Below are positions 27,705 through 34,721 of a stretch of 64,000 nt of DNA, piece after piece. The number at the start of each line of letters is the position of its first letter. Position 1 is the stretch's first letter. Source of the stretch: CAKSQF01 sp963628435 (lineage in GTDB: Bacteria > Bacillota > Clostridia > Oscillospirales > CAG-272); contig CAVGEY010000001.1 of assembly GCA_963628435.1 (NCBI GenBank), positions 1 through 64,000 on the forward strand, in the 5' to 3' direction. The position numbers and the translations under genes are program-made. The notes beneath the pieces are model-generated. The model searched no databases and was not told where the DNA came from. It saw nothing but the letters and a program-made list of their open reading frames with translations.

Positions 27705-28787
27705 TTAATATCCGCGATCGATTGTATCCCAGACGAGATTGTCGTTTTCCTCTTTGAGCGGAACGAGTATCGGCTTTTCGACTCTGCCCGCATTCGAACT
27801 GTTCGGCGAATGTATCGCCATCCACATATTTCCGTTGTCATCCGTGAAAATCATACCGTGGCCGCCGTCATACTTGCCGGTGTACGATTTCGAGTAGAGC
27901 GGATCGTCTATCTGTTCCCACGGTCCCGTGACAAGCCCGCTCTCGCTTTTTGCGATTCCGACCGAATAGCCGTAAGCGTCGCTGTTCGACCATATCATGA
28001 GCAGTTTTCCGCCTTTCGTGCGGTACATAAAGCATCCGTCGGTAATCTTACCGCGTGCCCATGCGGGATCGGTGCCGCGGAAAAGCTCGACGGGCTCCGA
28101 AATGAAGTGGGTGAAGTCGTCGGACAGCTTTGCCGCCGCCATTCTGCCGACACCGTCGTCTGTCGATGTCCATTCGTGAACGAAAATCATCCACGGCTGA
28201 CCGTCTTCGTCAAAATAAAGCGTTCCGTCAATCGAATCCCAGTCGGACGGGGTTACGTGTCCGTCCGAGATAATGGTGAAGCCTTTTCCCGGATTGTCGG
28301 AGGCGAATACGGCGCATCCGCGGTGGCCCGTCTTTGACGATTTATAGGTGGCTATCATATAGAATTTGCCGTTTATCTCGTAGACTTCGGGCGCCCACTT
28401 GTCGCCCGCACAGTCGGAGGGCGTTTTTACGCAATCGATTCCCGAGGTGAAACGGGATGTCAGGCTGTCGCTTCTCGACTGTCTGACCAACCAGCCTGTG
28501 CTGTACATATAATATTTGCCGTTATAATGGAGAATAAACGGATCGCGCACCGAATCCGAGCCTGTTTTCAGCGTTACGAGCGAATCTTCCTTCGACAGTT
28601 CGACTGCCGGTGCCGTCTCGACCGGCGCGGATGTTGTTACCGCGGTTGTCGCTGCCGCCTCTGTTGTGACTGCCGATGTGGGTGTCGATCCGGTTGTCGT
28701 TGACGGCTCCGCTCCCGCGCAGGCGGCGAGCATCGGCAGAATCGGAAGAAGCATAAAAAATTTCACGATGCCGGTTTTCTTTTTCAT
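27705..28787 (-). CDS. Glycoside hydrolase family 43-like lipoprotein
   Basis: A 360-residue secreted lipoprotein. The ATG at 28787 gives MKKKTGIVKFFMLLPIL and the lipobox LAAC, then a Thr/Ser/Ala-rich linker (TTGSTPTSAVTTEAAATTAV) before the catalytic domain. GH43 five-bladed propeller hallmarks are SVRDPFILHYNGKYYMY (general base Asp), KWAPEVYEINGKFYMI, SIDGTLYFDEDGQPWMIF and ITDGCFMYRTKGGKLLMIW. Family members cut arabinan and xylan; the substrate is not readable here. AGAGAGGT precedes the start. The protein is expected on the outer face of the membrane. Confidence 0.88.
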   Translation of the reverse strand: MKKKTGIVKFFMLLPILPMLAACAGAEPSTTTGSTPTSAVTTEAAATTAVTTSAPVETAPAVELSKEDSLVTLKTGSDSVRDPFILHYNGKYYMYSTGWLVRQSRSDSLTSRFTSGIDCVKTPSDCAGDKWAPEVYEINGKFYMIATYKSSKTGHRGCAVFASDNPGKGFTIISDGHVTPSDWDSIDGTLYFDEDGQPWMIFVHEWTSTDDGVGRMAAAKLSDDFTHFISEPVELFRGTDPAWARGKITDGCFMYRTKGGKLLMIWSNSDAYGYSVGIAKSESGLVTGPWEQIDDPLYSKSYTGKYDGGHGMIFTDDNGNMWMAIHSPNSSNAGRVEKPILVPLKEENDNLVWDTIDRGY

Positions 28788-28846
28788 AATAAAGCTACCT
28801 CTCTTTTGTTTTCGCACCGATAATATCGGTTCTTTCGACATTATGT

Positions 28847-28875
28847 ATTATGACACATCTTTTTGTAAAAATCAA
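28847..28875 (-). promoter_or_regulatory. Promoter of the GH43 lipoprotein gene
   Basis: On the minus strand TTGATT (28870-28875), exactly 17 bp, CATAAT (28847-28852). The distance to the ATG at 28787 is about 60 bp. Confidence 0.6.
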
Positions 28876-28914
28876 GTGTAAAAAGCCGAAATAAACCGAC
28901 AAAAACAAAACCCG

Positions 28915-29010
28915 CGGTGCGGCGGCAATTCCTGCCCGAAAGAACCTGCGAAGGCGGTCGCAAAGTGCATCGGGGAAGCCGAAAAGCAGGCGGACGACGA
29001 AGCGAAATAA
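28915..29010 (+). pseudogene. Possible remnant of a gene 3' end
   Basis: A stop-free plus-strand frame of 31 codons ending in TAA at 29008, with protein-like composition (RCGGNSCPKEPAKAVAKC, then IGEAEKQADDEAK), directly before the hairpin at 29034. No start codon lies in frame, so it is not an intact gene. It may be a decayed gene end or coincidence. Confidence 0.25.
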
Positions 29011-29033
29011 ATATCGGATATATGAATATATGC

Positions 29034-29069
29034 AAAAAGCAGGGGCGCGCGCCTCTGCTTTTTGCTTTT
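29034..29069 (+). terminator. Hairpin with T-rich tail in the GH43/GH99-like intergenic region
   Basis: AAAAAGCAGGGGCG pairs with CGCCTCTGCTTTTT (one G-T pair), followed by GCTTTTTAC on plus. No intact plus-strand gene ends upstream. The rest of the 470-bp gap holds the two divergent promoters and the remnant frame. Confidence 0.5.
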
Positions 29070-29156
29070 TACGGAGATGTCCGGAAGAAAATCGAAAGTT
29101 CGTCATAATCGCCAAAAACGCGGCGCGAAATTCTACACGCACAAACGGCGGCAAGG

Positions 29157-29185
29157 TTGACCGGGAGAGCGTTTTGGGGTATAAT
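29157..29185 (+). promoter_or_regulatory. Promoter of the GH99-like gene
   Basis: TTGACC (29157-29162), 17-bp spacer, TATAAT (29180-29185). The leader to the ATG at 29258 is about 65 bases. Confidence 0.75.
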
Positions 29186-29257
29186 TGACAGAGAGTCGGG
29201 AGCGGCTGTCGGCTTTTGAGCCGCAATGTCCGCAATTTTAACAAAAGGAGATTTGCC

Positions 29258-31945
29258 ATGAAAAATCCGAAAAAAACAGTCCTGCGTATTCTGTCGGCGA
29301 TTCTTGCCGTTCTCACCTGTTCATCCGTGCCGACTGCCGCCGTTTTCGCCGACGACGGTCAAACGGTGCCGCTCTGCAATACTGATGTCGGGAGCGCGGT
29401 GCAGATCACCGATAACTACGGCATACAGTTCAACATTACACTGCCGTTTGATTTTATCACGGTATATGCGCCGAGCTGGAGCAACAACATAGGCTCGCTC
29501 AGATTTGAGCTTTTCCGCTGGGACAGAAATTATCGCGCGACAATCGGCGGAACTTCGCTCGCGACAGCCGATTTTATCGATTATAAAGACAACGAAACGC
29601 TGAAATTCGAATTCGACCGCATGGAGGCGGGCGAATATCTGCTCAAAATCACAAATATCAGCGAGAACAAAGCGGAGGCGGTCGGCGTCTGGACATCGCC
29701 CGGTTCGCCCGCGAATGTGAAAAACTACAAAGACGGTGTCGAAATCTCGAACGCCGCCGATGCGAAAATTCACTGTATCGGCAGTTCGGACAGCCCGCTT
29801 GATAAAATAAGCGGAGAGATTGCCGATGAAACACCCGTTTATGAGGAAATCACCGAAAGCGTGAAAGATCTCACGAAATACAATCTGCCGTCGGACAGCC
29901 GATATCTCACATCCGAGATTATGTCGGACACATGGGTGTTTACCGACGGGCTCGGACGGAAATCGGTAACAAACGCCGAGGCGGGAGATGTGCGTGAGAA
30001 CAGAACACTCGCCCTCTTTTACTGGATGTGGCACGCCTATTTTCAGCGTACACCCTTCAACACGCAGGAATTTATAGACAGTCAGACGGCGGCCGGGATT
30101 CCGCTCGAAGATTATATATACGACTATAATTACGAAAAATGGCCGTCGGCGTTCGGCGCGCAGTATTTCTGGAACAAGCCGATTTTCGGCTATTACAGCT
30201 CAAAAGATGTATGGGTGCTTCGAAGACAGGCCGAACTTCTTGCGGCGGCGGGTGTCGATGTCGTTTTCTCGGACAACTCGAACGCCACTCTTGTTTTCGA
30301 TGAGGAAAACACCGCTCTCTACAAGGCATGGTATGAGGCGCAGAAAGACGGTGTGAACACTCCGAAGATTTCCTATCTTATGCCGTTTGCCGAAGGCTCG
30401 GACACAAGATATCAGCTGGGCTGGTTCTACAACAAGATTTACCGTGACGGCAACTACCGCTCGCTGTGGTATTATCTTGACGGCAAGCCGATGGTTATGG
30501 CATATAAATCGAGCCTGTCCGATTCGGCGACAGACAAGAACATATCCGAATTTTTCAGCTACCGCGAGGGATTCGCGTCCTATTTTTCAAAACGTGTTGT
30601 CGGCAAATGGGGGTGGCTGTCGGTATATCCGCAGGCGGCTCACTACAAGAGGAGCAATTCGCCGAATATCGAAGAAATGTCGGTCGGAGTGGCGCAGAAC
30701 GCCAATTATCTTACGGGTGAGCTTGCCGCGATGAACGGGGGACCGATTATGGGCCGTTCCTACACGAGCGACAGAAGCCATCTTAACGAGGAGGGCAGCT
30801 CGCTTTGGGGATATAATTTTGCCGAACAGTTCGAGTACGCTCTGTCAAAGGATCCGAAAGTTATTTTCGTAACCGGATGGAACGAATGGGCGGCAAGCCG
30901 ATACGAAAGCTGGCCCGACGGAAATACAAAATCGGCTGTTACCAATGCGTTCCCCGATCAGTTCAACGACGAGTATTCGCGCGACATCGAGCCGACACGC
31001 GGCGCGCTCGGCGATAATTACTACTATCAGTTCGTGAATTTCGTCCGCCGCTACAAAGGCGTGCGTGCGATTCCCACACCGTCCGAAAACAAATCGATTG
31101 ATATAACGGCGGGCGAGGAGCAGTGGGCAAATGTCGAGCCCTACTATGCCGCGTCAATCGGAAATATCGGCGACCGCGACAGCGACGGCTATGTGGGCGT
31201 GCATTACAGCGACTATTCGGGCCGCAACGATATAATCGGCGCGCAGCTTGCCCGTGACGGCGAATGGCTTTATTTCCATGTGGAATGTGCGTCGGATATA
31301 ACATCATATACCGATCCGCTCTGGATGAATCTGTATATCGACTGCGATGACGAAAACGGCGGCTGGAACTCGTTCGATTATGTGATAAACAAATCGGCGG
31401 CATCGGCGGATACGGTCGTTCTCGAACGCTTTACCGGAAACGGATACGAATCGGTGAAAGTCGCCGACTGCTCATATTGCGTAAACGGGCGTTATATGAC
31501 GGTTCGGGTTGCAAAATCCGATCTCGGTCTGTCGGGCGACGATTATACGGTGAATTTCTCGTGGACGGATAACGTGCATGATGCCGATGATCTCGGCAGC
31601 GGAGAGGGCAGACCCGTATACACCGTCTTTTCGGGCGATATTCTCGATTTTTACACATCGGGAGATGTGGCGCCCGGCGGACGCTTCAAATTCAGCTTTG
31701 TAAGCAGTTCGGAAAACGCGAAAAAGAGCGAGTCGGGAAATACCGACACCGACGACGGCACTGAAAACGGTAAAGAGGACAAAACCGATGAAAACGGCGG
31801 CAAAAAGACGGGCGCGGCAGGGATAATCATACCGATCGCGGCGGCGGCCGTCGGAGTCGGACTTGTCTGCGGAGTAATTTACGCGAGAAGCCGCAGAAAG
31901 CGCGGAAAAAAGAGCGGCGATTCGCCGAATCCGCCGCGTGCGTGA
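29258..31945 (+). CDS. Membrane-anchored GH99/WbsX-like glycosidase with CBM9-like domain
   Basis: An 895-residue protein. ATG at 29258 follows AAAAGGAG. Residues 1-31 are a signal peptide ending VFA-DDG. An N-terminal beta domain (about 35-150) is followed by a TIM-barrel region (about 240-610) with YWMWHAYFQRTPFN, DVVFSDNS, YYLDGKPMVMAYK and VTGWNEWAASR, then EPTRGALGDNYYYQF. That last pair matches the tNEW-x-EP pattern of GH99-like/WbsX proteins. Residues about 620-810 look like a CBM9-type domain (DGEWLYFHVECASD, MNLYIDCDDENGGW). An acidic linker and a C-terminal helix (AGIIIPIAAAAVGVGLVCGVIY) with a basic tail anchor it to the cell surface. Substrate unknown. Confidence 0.75.
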   Translation: MKNPKKTVLRILSAILAVLTCSSVPTAAVFADDGQTVPLCNTDVGSAVQITDNYGIQFNITLPFDFITVYAPSWSNNIGSLRFELFRWDRNYRATIGGTSLATADFIDYKDNETLKFEFDRMEAGEYLLKITNISENKAEAVGVWTSPGSPANVKNYKDGVEISNAADAKIHCIGSSDSPLDKISGEIADETPVYEEITESVKDLTKYNLPSDSRYLTSEIMSDTWVFTDGLGRKSVTNAEAGDVRENRTLALFYWMWHAYFQRTPFNTQEFIDSQTAAGIPLEDYIYDYNYEKWPSAFGAQYFWNKPIFGYYSSKDVWVLRRQAELLAAAGVDVVFSDNSNATLVFDEENTALYKAWYEAQKDGVNTPKISYLMPFAEGSDTRYQLGWFYNKIYRDGNYRSLWYYLDGKPMVMAYKSSLSDSATDKNISEFFSYREGFASYFSKRVVGKWGWLSVYPQAAHYKRSNSPNIEEMSVGVAQNANYLTGELAAMNGGPIMGRSYTSDRSHLNEEGSSLWGYNFAEQFEYALSKDPKVIFVTGWNEWAASRYESWPDGNTKSAVTNAFPDQFNDEYSRDIEPTRGALGDNYYYQFVNFVRRYKGVRAIPTPSENKSIDITAGEEQWANVEPYYAASIGNIGDRDSDGYVGVHYSDYSGRNDIIGAQLARDGEWLYFHVECASDITSYTDPLWMNLYIDCDDENGGWNSFDYVINKSAASADTVVLERFTGNGYESVKVADCSYCVNGRYMTVRVAKSDLGLSGDDYTVNFSWTDNVHDADDLGSGEGRPVYTVFSGDILDFYTSGDVAPGGRFKFSFVSSSENAKKSESGNTDTDDGTENGKEDKTDENGGKKTGAAGIIIPIAAAAVGVGLVCGVIYARSRRKRGKKSGDSPNPPRA

Positions 31946-31969
31946 TAAACGAAAGAGAGAGCAAACAAG

Positions 31970-32728
31970 ATGAGCTTTTTGGATTCATATAAACGACTTG
32001 ACAAGTTGTGCGGAGAAATATACGGTAAAGATTACGGCATCAGCGCATATATCGACGATATGGAAAAGAACAGGCGCGGCGTGTTCTATGTGCAGAACTG
32101 GGACAGTGATCTGGCACGACTGAAAAATTACCGCTATACAAGAAATCAAATCGTTCACGATACGAGTGTTTATGAAGAAGATGTCTGCGACGAGGACGAT
32201 GGAATGTGGCTTGATTCGTTCCGCACAAGAATAATGGAAAGCACCGATCCGATTTCGGTTTATCTGAATGCGACAAAACCGAAAACCGCAAAAAAACAGA
32301 CTCAATACGCGCAGGACGGTGCGCAGTCGGACGGACAGGGCGCAGGGCAGAGCACGAGATATTACGGAGGCTATGATTACGGCAGCCCCGCAGTCGGATA
32401 TTCGCAAGGCAAACTCGGCGATGCCGATTACCTTGAGATGCTGCAGGGCAAATACGGCGAGCTTTACGATCCGGGAAAGGCGCAGTCCGAACAAACGGCG
32501 GAGAAGAGAACCGCCGCGACAGCGACGGCTCAAAACACCTGGTCGAGCGGGCAAACCGACGGTCAAGGCAGACAGAATGTCGGGTTCGGAACGTCCGGGC
32601 AAAAATATGAAGCCGACCGAAAAAGAAAAAAATCGCAAAGGAAACTTCACGGCGTTCTCAAATGGCTTTTTATTCTTCTTTTGACCGCCGCCGCGTGCGT
32701 GATTGCATATTATTATTTGGGCCGATAA
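31970..32728 (+). CDS. Tail-anchored protein with N-terminal HEPN-like domain (DUF6548-like)
   Basis: A 252-residue protein. Residues 1-95 resemble the DUF6548-type domain (LDKLCGEIYGKDYGISAYIDDME, LARLKNYRYTRNQIVHD, WLDSFRTRIMESTDPISVYL). It contains R-N-Q-I-V-H, the R-x4-H motif that forms the RNase active site of many HEPN proteins. Residues 96-220 are a low-complexity Gln/Gly/Ser/Tyr linker. A basic patch and one helix (WLFILLLTAAACVIAYYYLG) anchor the C-terminus, leaving the HEPN-like part in the cytoplasm. It starts 24 bp after the GH99-like gene, so it may be co-transcribed. Nuclease activity is not shown. Confidence 0.75.
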   Translation: MSFLDSYKRLDKLCGEIYGKDYGISAYIDDMEKNRRGVFYVQNWDSDLARLKNYRYTRNQIVHDTSVYEEDVCDEDDGMWLDSFRTRIMESTDPISVYLNATKPKTAKKQTQYAQDGAQSDGQGAGQSTRYYGGYDYGSPAVGYSQGKLGDADYLEMLQGKYGELYDPGKAQSEQTAEKRTAATATAQNTWSSGQTDGQGRQNVGFGTSGQKYEADRKRKKSQRKLHGVLKWLFILLLTAAACVIAYYYLGR

Positions 32729-32744
32729 TCTGAAATCTTTCGAC

Positions 32745-32787
32745 AAACGCATCCCTATGCTAAGGCATCGGGATGCGTTTGGTTTTT
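32745..32787 (+). terminator. Intrinsic terminator after the HEPN-like gene
   Basis: Arms AAACGCATCCC and GGGATGCGTTT with an inner ATGC/GCAT pairing, then GGTTTTTATG. It lies about 17 bp after the stop codon. Confidence 0.85.
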
Positions 32788-32845
32788 ATGATAATTTTAC
32801 ACAGTAACCCGGTGCAAAACGCGGAAAATTTCGTTATGATTTTGC

Positions 32846-32874
32846 TTGACAGCGCGGGCGGAGGGTGATATAAT
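32846..32874 (+). promoter_or_regulatory. Promoter of ilvE
   Basis: Consensus TTGACA (32846-32851), 17-bp spacer, TATAAT (32869-32874), preceded by TGCT. The leader to the ATG at 33004 is about 120 bases. Confidence 0.88.
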
Positions 32875-32921
32875 CGGCGTTATTATAAATTTTCCGGATT
32901 TCGGTTGAAATCGGGGCGAGC

Positions 32922-32941
32922 GTGTCCGATTTATCGGACAC
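32922..32941 (+). promoter_or_regulatory. Hairpin in the ilvE leader
   Basis: Perfect eight-base arms GTGTCCGA and TCGGACAC around TTTA inside the transcribed leader. There is no T run, so it is not a simple terminator. It may stabilise the leader or bind a regulator. No T-box or other known leader motif was found. Confidence 0.45.
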
Positions 32942-33003
32942 GGTGTGTTATCCCGACAAAACGAAAACGGCAAAAGCGTCAAAAGAAAGGTACGGTAAAA
33001 ATT

Positions 33004-34071
33004 ATGCGCGAAATCAAAATCGAACTCACAAAAAATCCGAGAGTTAAACCGGATTGCGACAGACTCCCGTTCGGAGTGTATTTTTCGGATCACATGTTTC
33101 TTATGAACTATGAAAACGGGCAGTGGATAAATCCGAGAATTGTTCCGTACGCTCCTTTTGAGCTTGCGCCTTCGTCAATGGTATTCCACTATGCGCAGGA
33201 GATTTTCGAGGGAATGAAGGCCTACCGCACCGAAAGCGGCGAAATCCGTCTGTTCAGACCCGAGGAAAATTTCAGACGAATGAACAATTCGGCAAGGCGT
33301 ATGAGCATACCCGAAATCGATGTCGGTTTCTGCGTAGAGGCAGTGAAAAAGCTGGTCGAAACCGATCGCGATTGGGTGCCGTCGGCAGATGGGACATCTC
33401 TGTATATCCGTCCGTTTATTTTCGCGACCGATGAGCATATCGGCGTACACGCGAGCCGCAGCTACGTGTTCTGCATAATCACGAGCCCGTCGGGAAGCTA
33501 TTATCCCGAGGGGATAAATCCGGTCAAAATCATGATTGAGGACGAGGATGTCCGCGCCGTCAGAGGCGGCACCGGATTCACCAAATGCGGCGGCAACTAC
33601 GCCGCGTCCATCCGCGCGGGAGAGCGCGCCGCCGAAAAGGGATACGGGCAGGTGCTGTGGCTTGACGGTGTGCAGAGAAAATACATCGAGGAAGTCGGCA
33701 GCATGAACATAATGTTCAAAATCAAAGGAAAAATCGTTACGCCCGCACTTCTGGGAAGTATTCTGCCCGGCATCACGAGAAAATCGATTCTCGAAATCGC
33801 GGAGGATCAGGGATACACTGTCGAGGAGCGGCCGATAAGCGTTGACGAGCTTATATCCGGGCTTGAGAACGGAGATGTCGAAGAGGTATGGGGAACGGGA
33901 ACAGCCGCCGTCGTTTCGCCTGTCGGCGAAATCGCCTACAAGGGTAAAACCTATACCGTAAACGGCGGAAAAATCGGCGGGCTTACCAAAAAATTCTACG
34001 ATGAGCTTACCGGTATTCAGTGGGGCAGACTGCCCGACAAATTCGGCTGGACGGTAAAGGTCTGCCGATAA
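33004..34071 (+). CDS. ilvE: Branched-chain amino acid aminotransferase
   Basis: Class IV PLP aminotransferase of 355 residues, of the long BCAT type. It catalyses the last step of Leu, Ile and Val synthesis. Seen are FEGMKAYRTESGEIRLFRPEEN, YIRPFIFATD, GGTGFTKCGGNYAASI (the Lys region), VEEVGSMNIMFK and GTAAVVSPVGEI. The ATG at 33004 lies after AAAGAAAGG; the leader sequence here is nearly the same as before the GH5-type gene (see findings). It is a single-gene unit with its own promoter and terminator. No other ilv genes are nearby. Confidence 0.95.
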   Translation: MREIKIELTKNPRVKPDCDRLPFGVYFSDHMFLMNYENGQWINPRIVPYAPFELAPSSMVFHYAQEIFEGMKAYRTESGEIRLFRPEENFRRMNNSARRMSIPEIDVGFCVEAVKKLVETDRDWVPSADGTSLYIRPFIFATDEHIGVHASRSYVFCIITSPSGSYYPEGINPVKIMIEDEDVRAVRGGTGFTKCGGNYAASIRAGERAAEKGYGQVLWLDGVQRKYIEEVGSMNIMFKIKGKIVTPALLGSILPGITRKSILEIAEDQGYTVEERPISVDELISGLENGDVEEVWGTGTAAVVSPVGEIAYKGKTYTVNGGKIGGLTKKFYDELTGIQWGRLPDKFGWTVKVCR

Positions 34072-34083
34072 AACAAAAAAATC

Positions 34084-34120
34084 GCGTCCGCACATCGATT
34101 CGGTGTGCGGACGCTTTCTG
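34084..34120. terminator. Intrinsic terminator after ilvE
   Basis: Arms GCGTCCGCAC and GTGCGGACGC, preceded by A7 and followed by TTTCTGTCT. It ends ilvE, and the A run would also help stop minus-strand transcripts of the TerB-like gene. Confidence 0.8.
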
Positions 34121-34157
34121 TCTGCGGAAAAGGCGGCTCTGCAGACGGGAAATATGT

Positions 34158-34667
34158 TTACTGTTCGGATTTCGGCTTGTTTTTCGGCGATTTTGTGCCG
34201 AATATCGCGAAATCGGGTTTTATGAGCGAGAAAACATAACGCTCTTTTTTCGGCGATATTCTGCCGTCGACGCTCATGGCGCACAGGCAGAGCATAACGA
34301 GATCTTTCCGCAGGCCGTCATCTGCCGCCGACAGCCAGTCGGTCAGCCGCTTTTTGCAGAATGATGCCGCCGACATCCCTCCGATTTCGGTTTCCAGCTT
34401 TTTCTTGACCGCCGAAAAATCGAATCGGTCGCCGAAGATTTTCAGGAGAGCGGGATAAATCAGCAGGTAGTCTTTTTCGCTGACCTCTCCGCCCGATACC
34501 GTACTGCCGAGTATGAATCCGGCGACGATTTCGGACGGTTTTGACAGACCGTCCGAAATTTTCGAGAGTCCCGTGAAGATTTCTTCGGATTTTTCTTTGA
34601 GCAGACGGGTGCGTTCGGCCGCCGTCAGCTCTTCGTATTCTTTTATGATTTTCGGAATTTCAAACAT
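34158..34667 (-). CDS. TerB-like small cytosolic protein
   Basis: A 169-residue, mostly helical protein without signal or membrane segments. LVMLCLCAMSVDGRISPKKERYVFSLI resembles the acidic D-G-x-I helix pair of TerB/tellurite-resistance domains, but the match is weak. Upstream RBS AGAGATC is poor. It starts 54 bp beyond the exporter permease stop on the same strand and could be a late gene of that operon. No promoter stood out between them. Confidence 0.55.
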   Translation of the reverse strand: MFEIPKIIKEYEELTAAERTRLLKEKSEEIFTGLSKISDGLSKPSEIVAGFILGSTVSGGEVSEKDYLLIYPALLKIFGDRFDFSAVKKKLETEIGGMSAASFCKKRLTDWLSAADDGLRKDLVMLCLCAMSVDGRISPKKERYVFSLIKPDFAIFGTKSPKNKPKSEQ

Positions 34668-34721
34668 TGATCCGATCTCTTTTCTTTATCGGTTTACAAA
34701 TCCGACCTTATGCCGCGATTA

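Noticed and set aside
32880..33003. T-box or other amino-acid riboswitch before ilvE
   Set aside because: Only a small hairpin is visible; no T-box motif, specifier loop or terminator was found.
33175..34284. 369-codon minus-strand frame over ilvE
   Set aside because: Antisense shadow of a clearly conserved aminotransferase with its own promoter and terminator.
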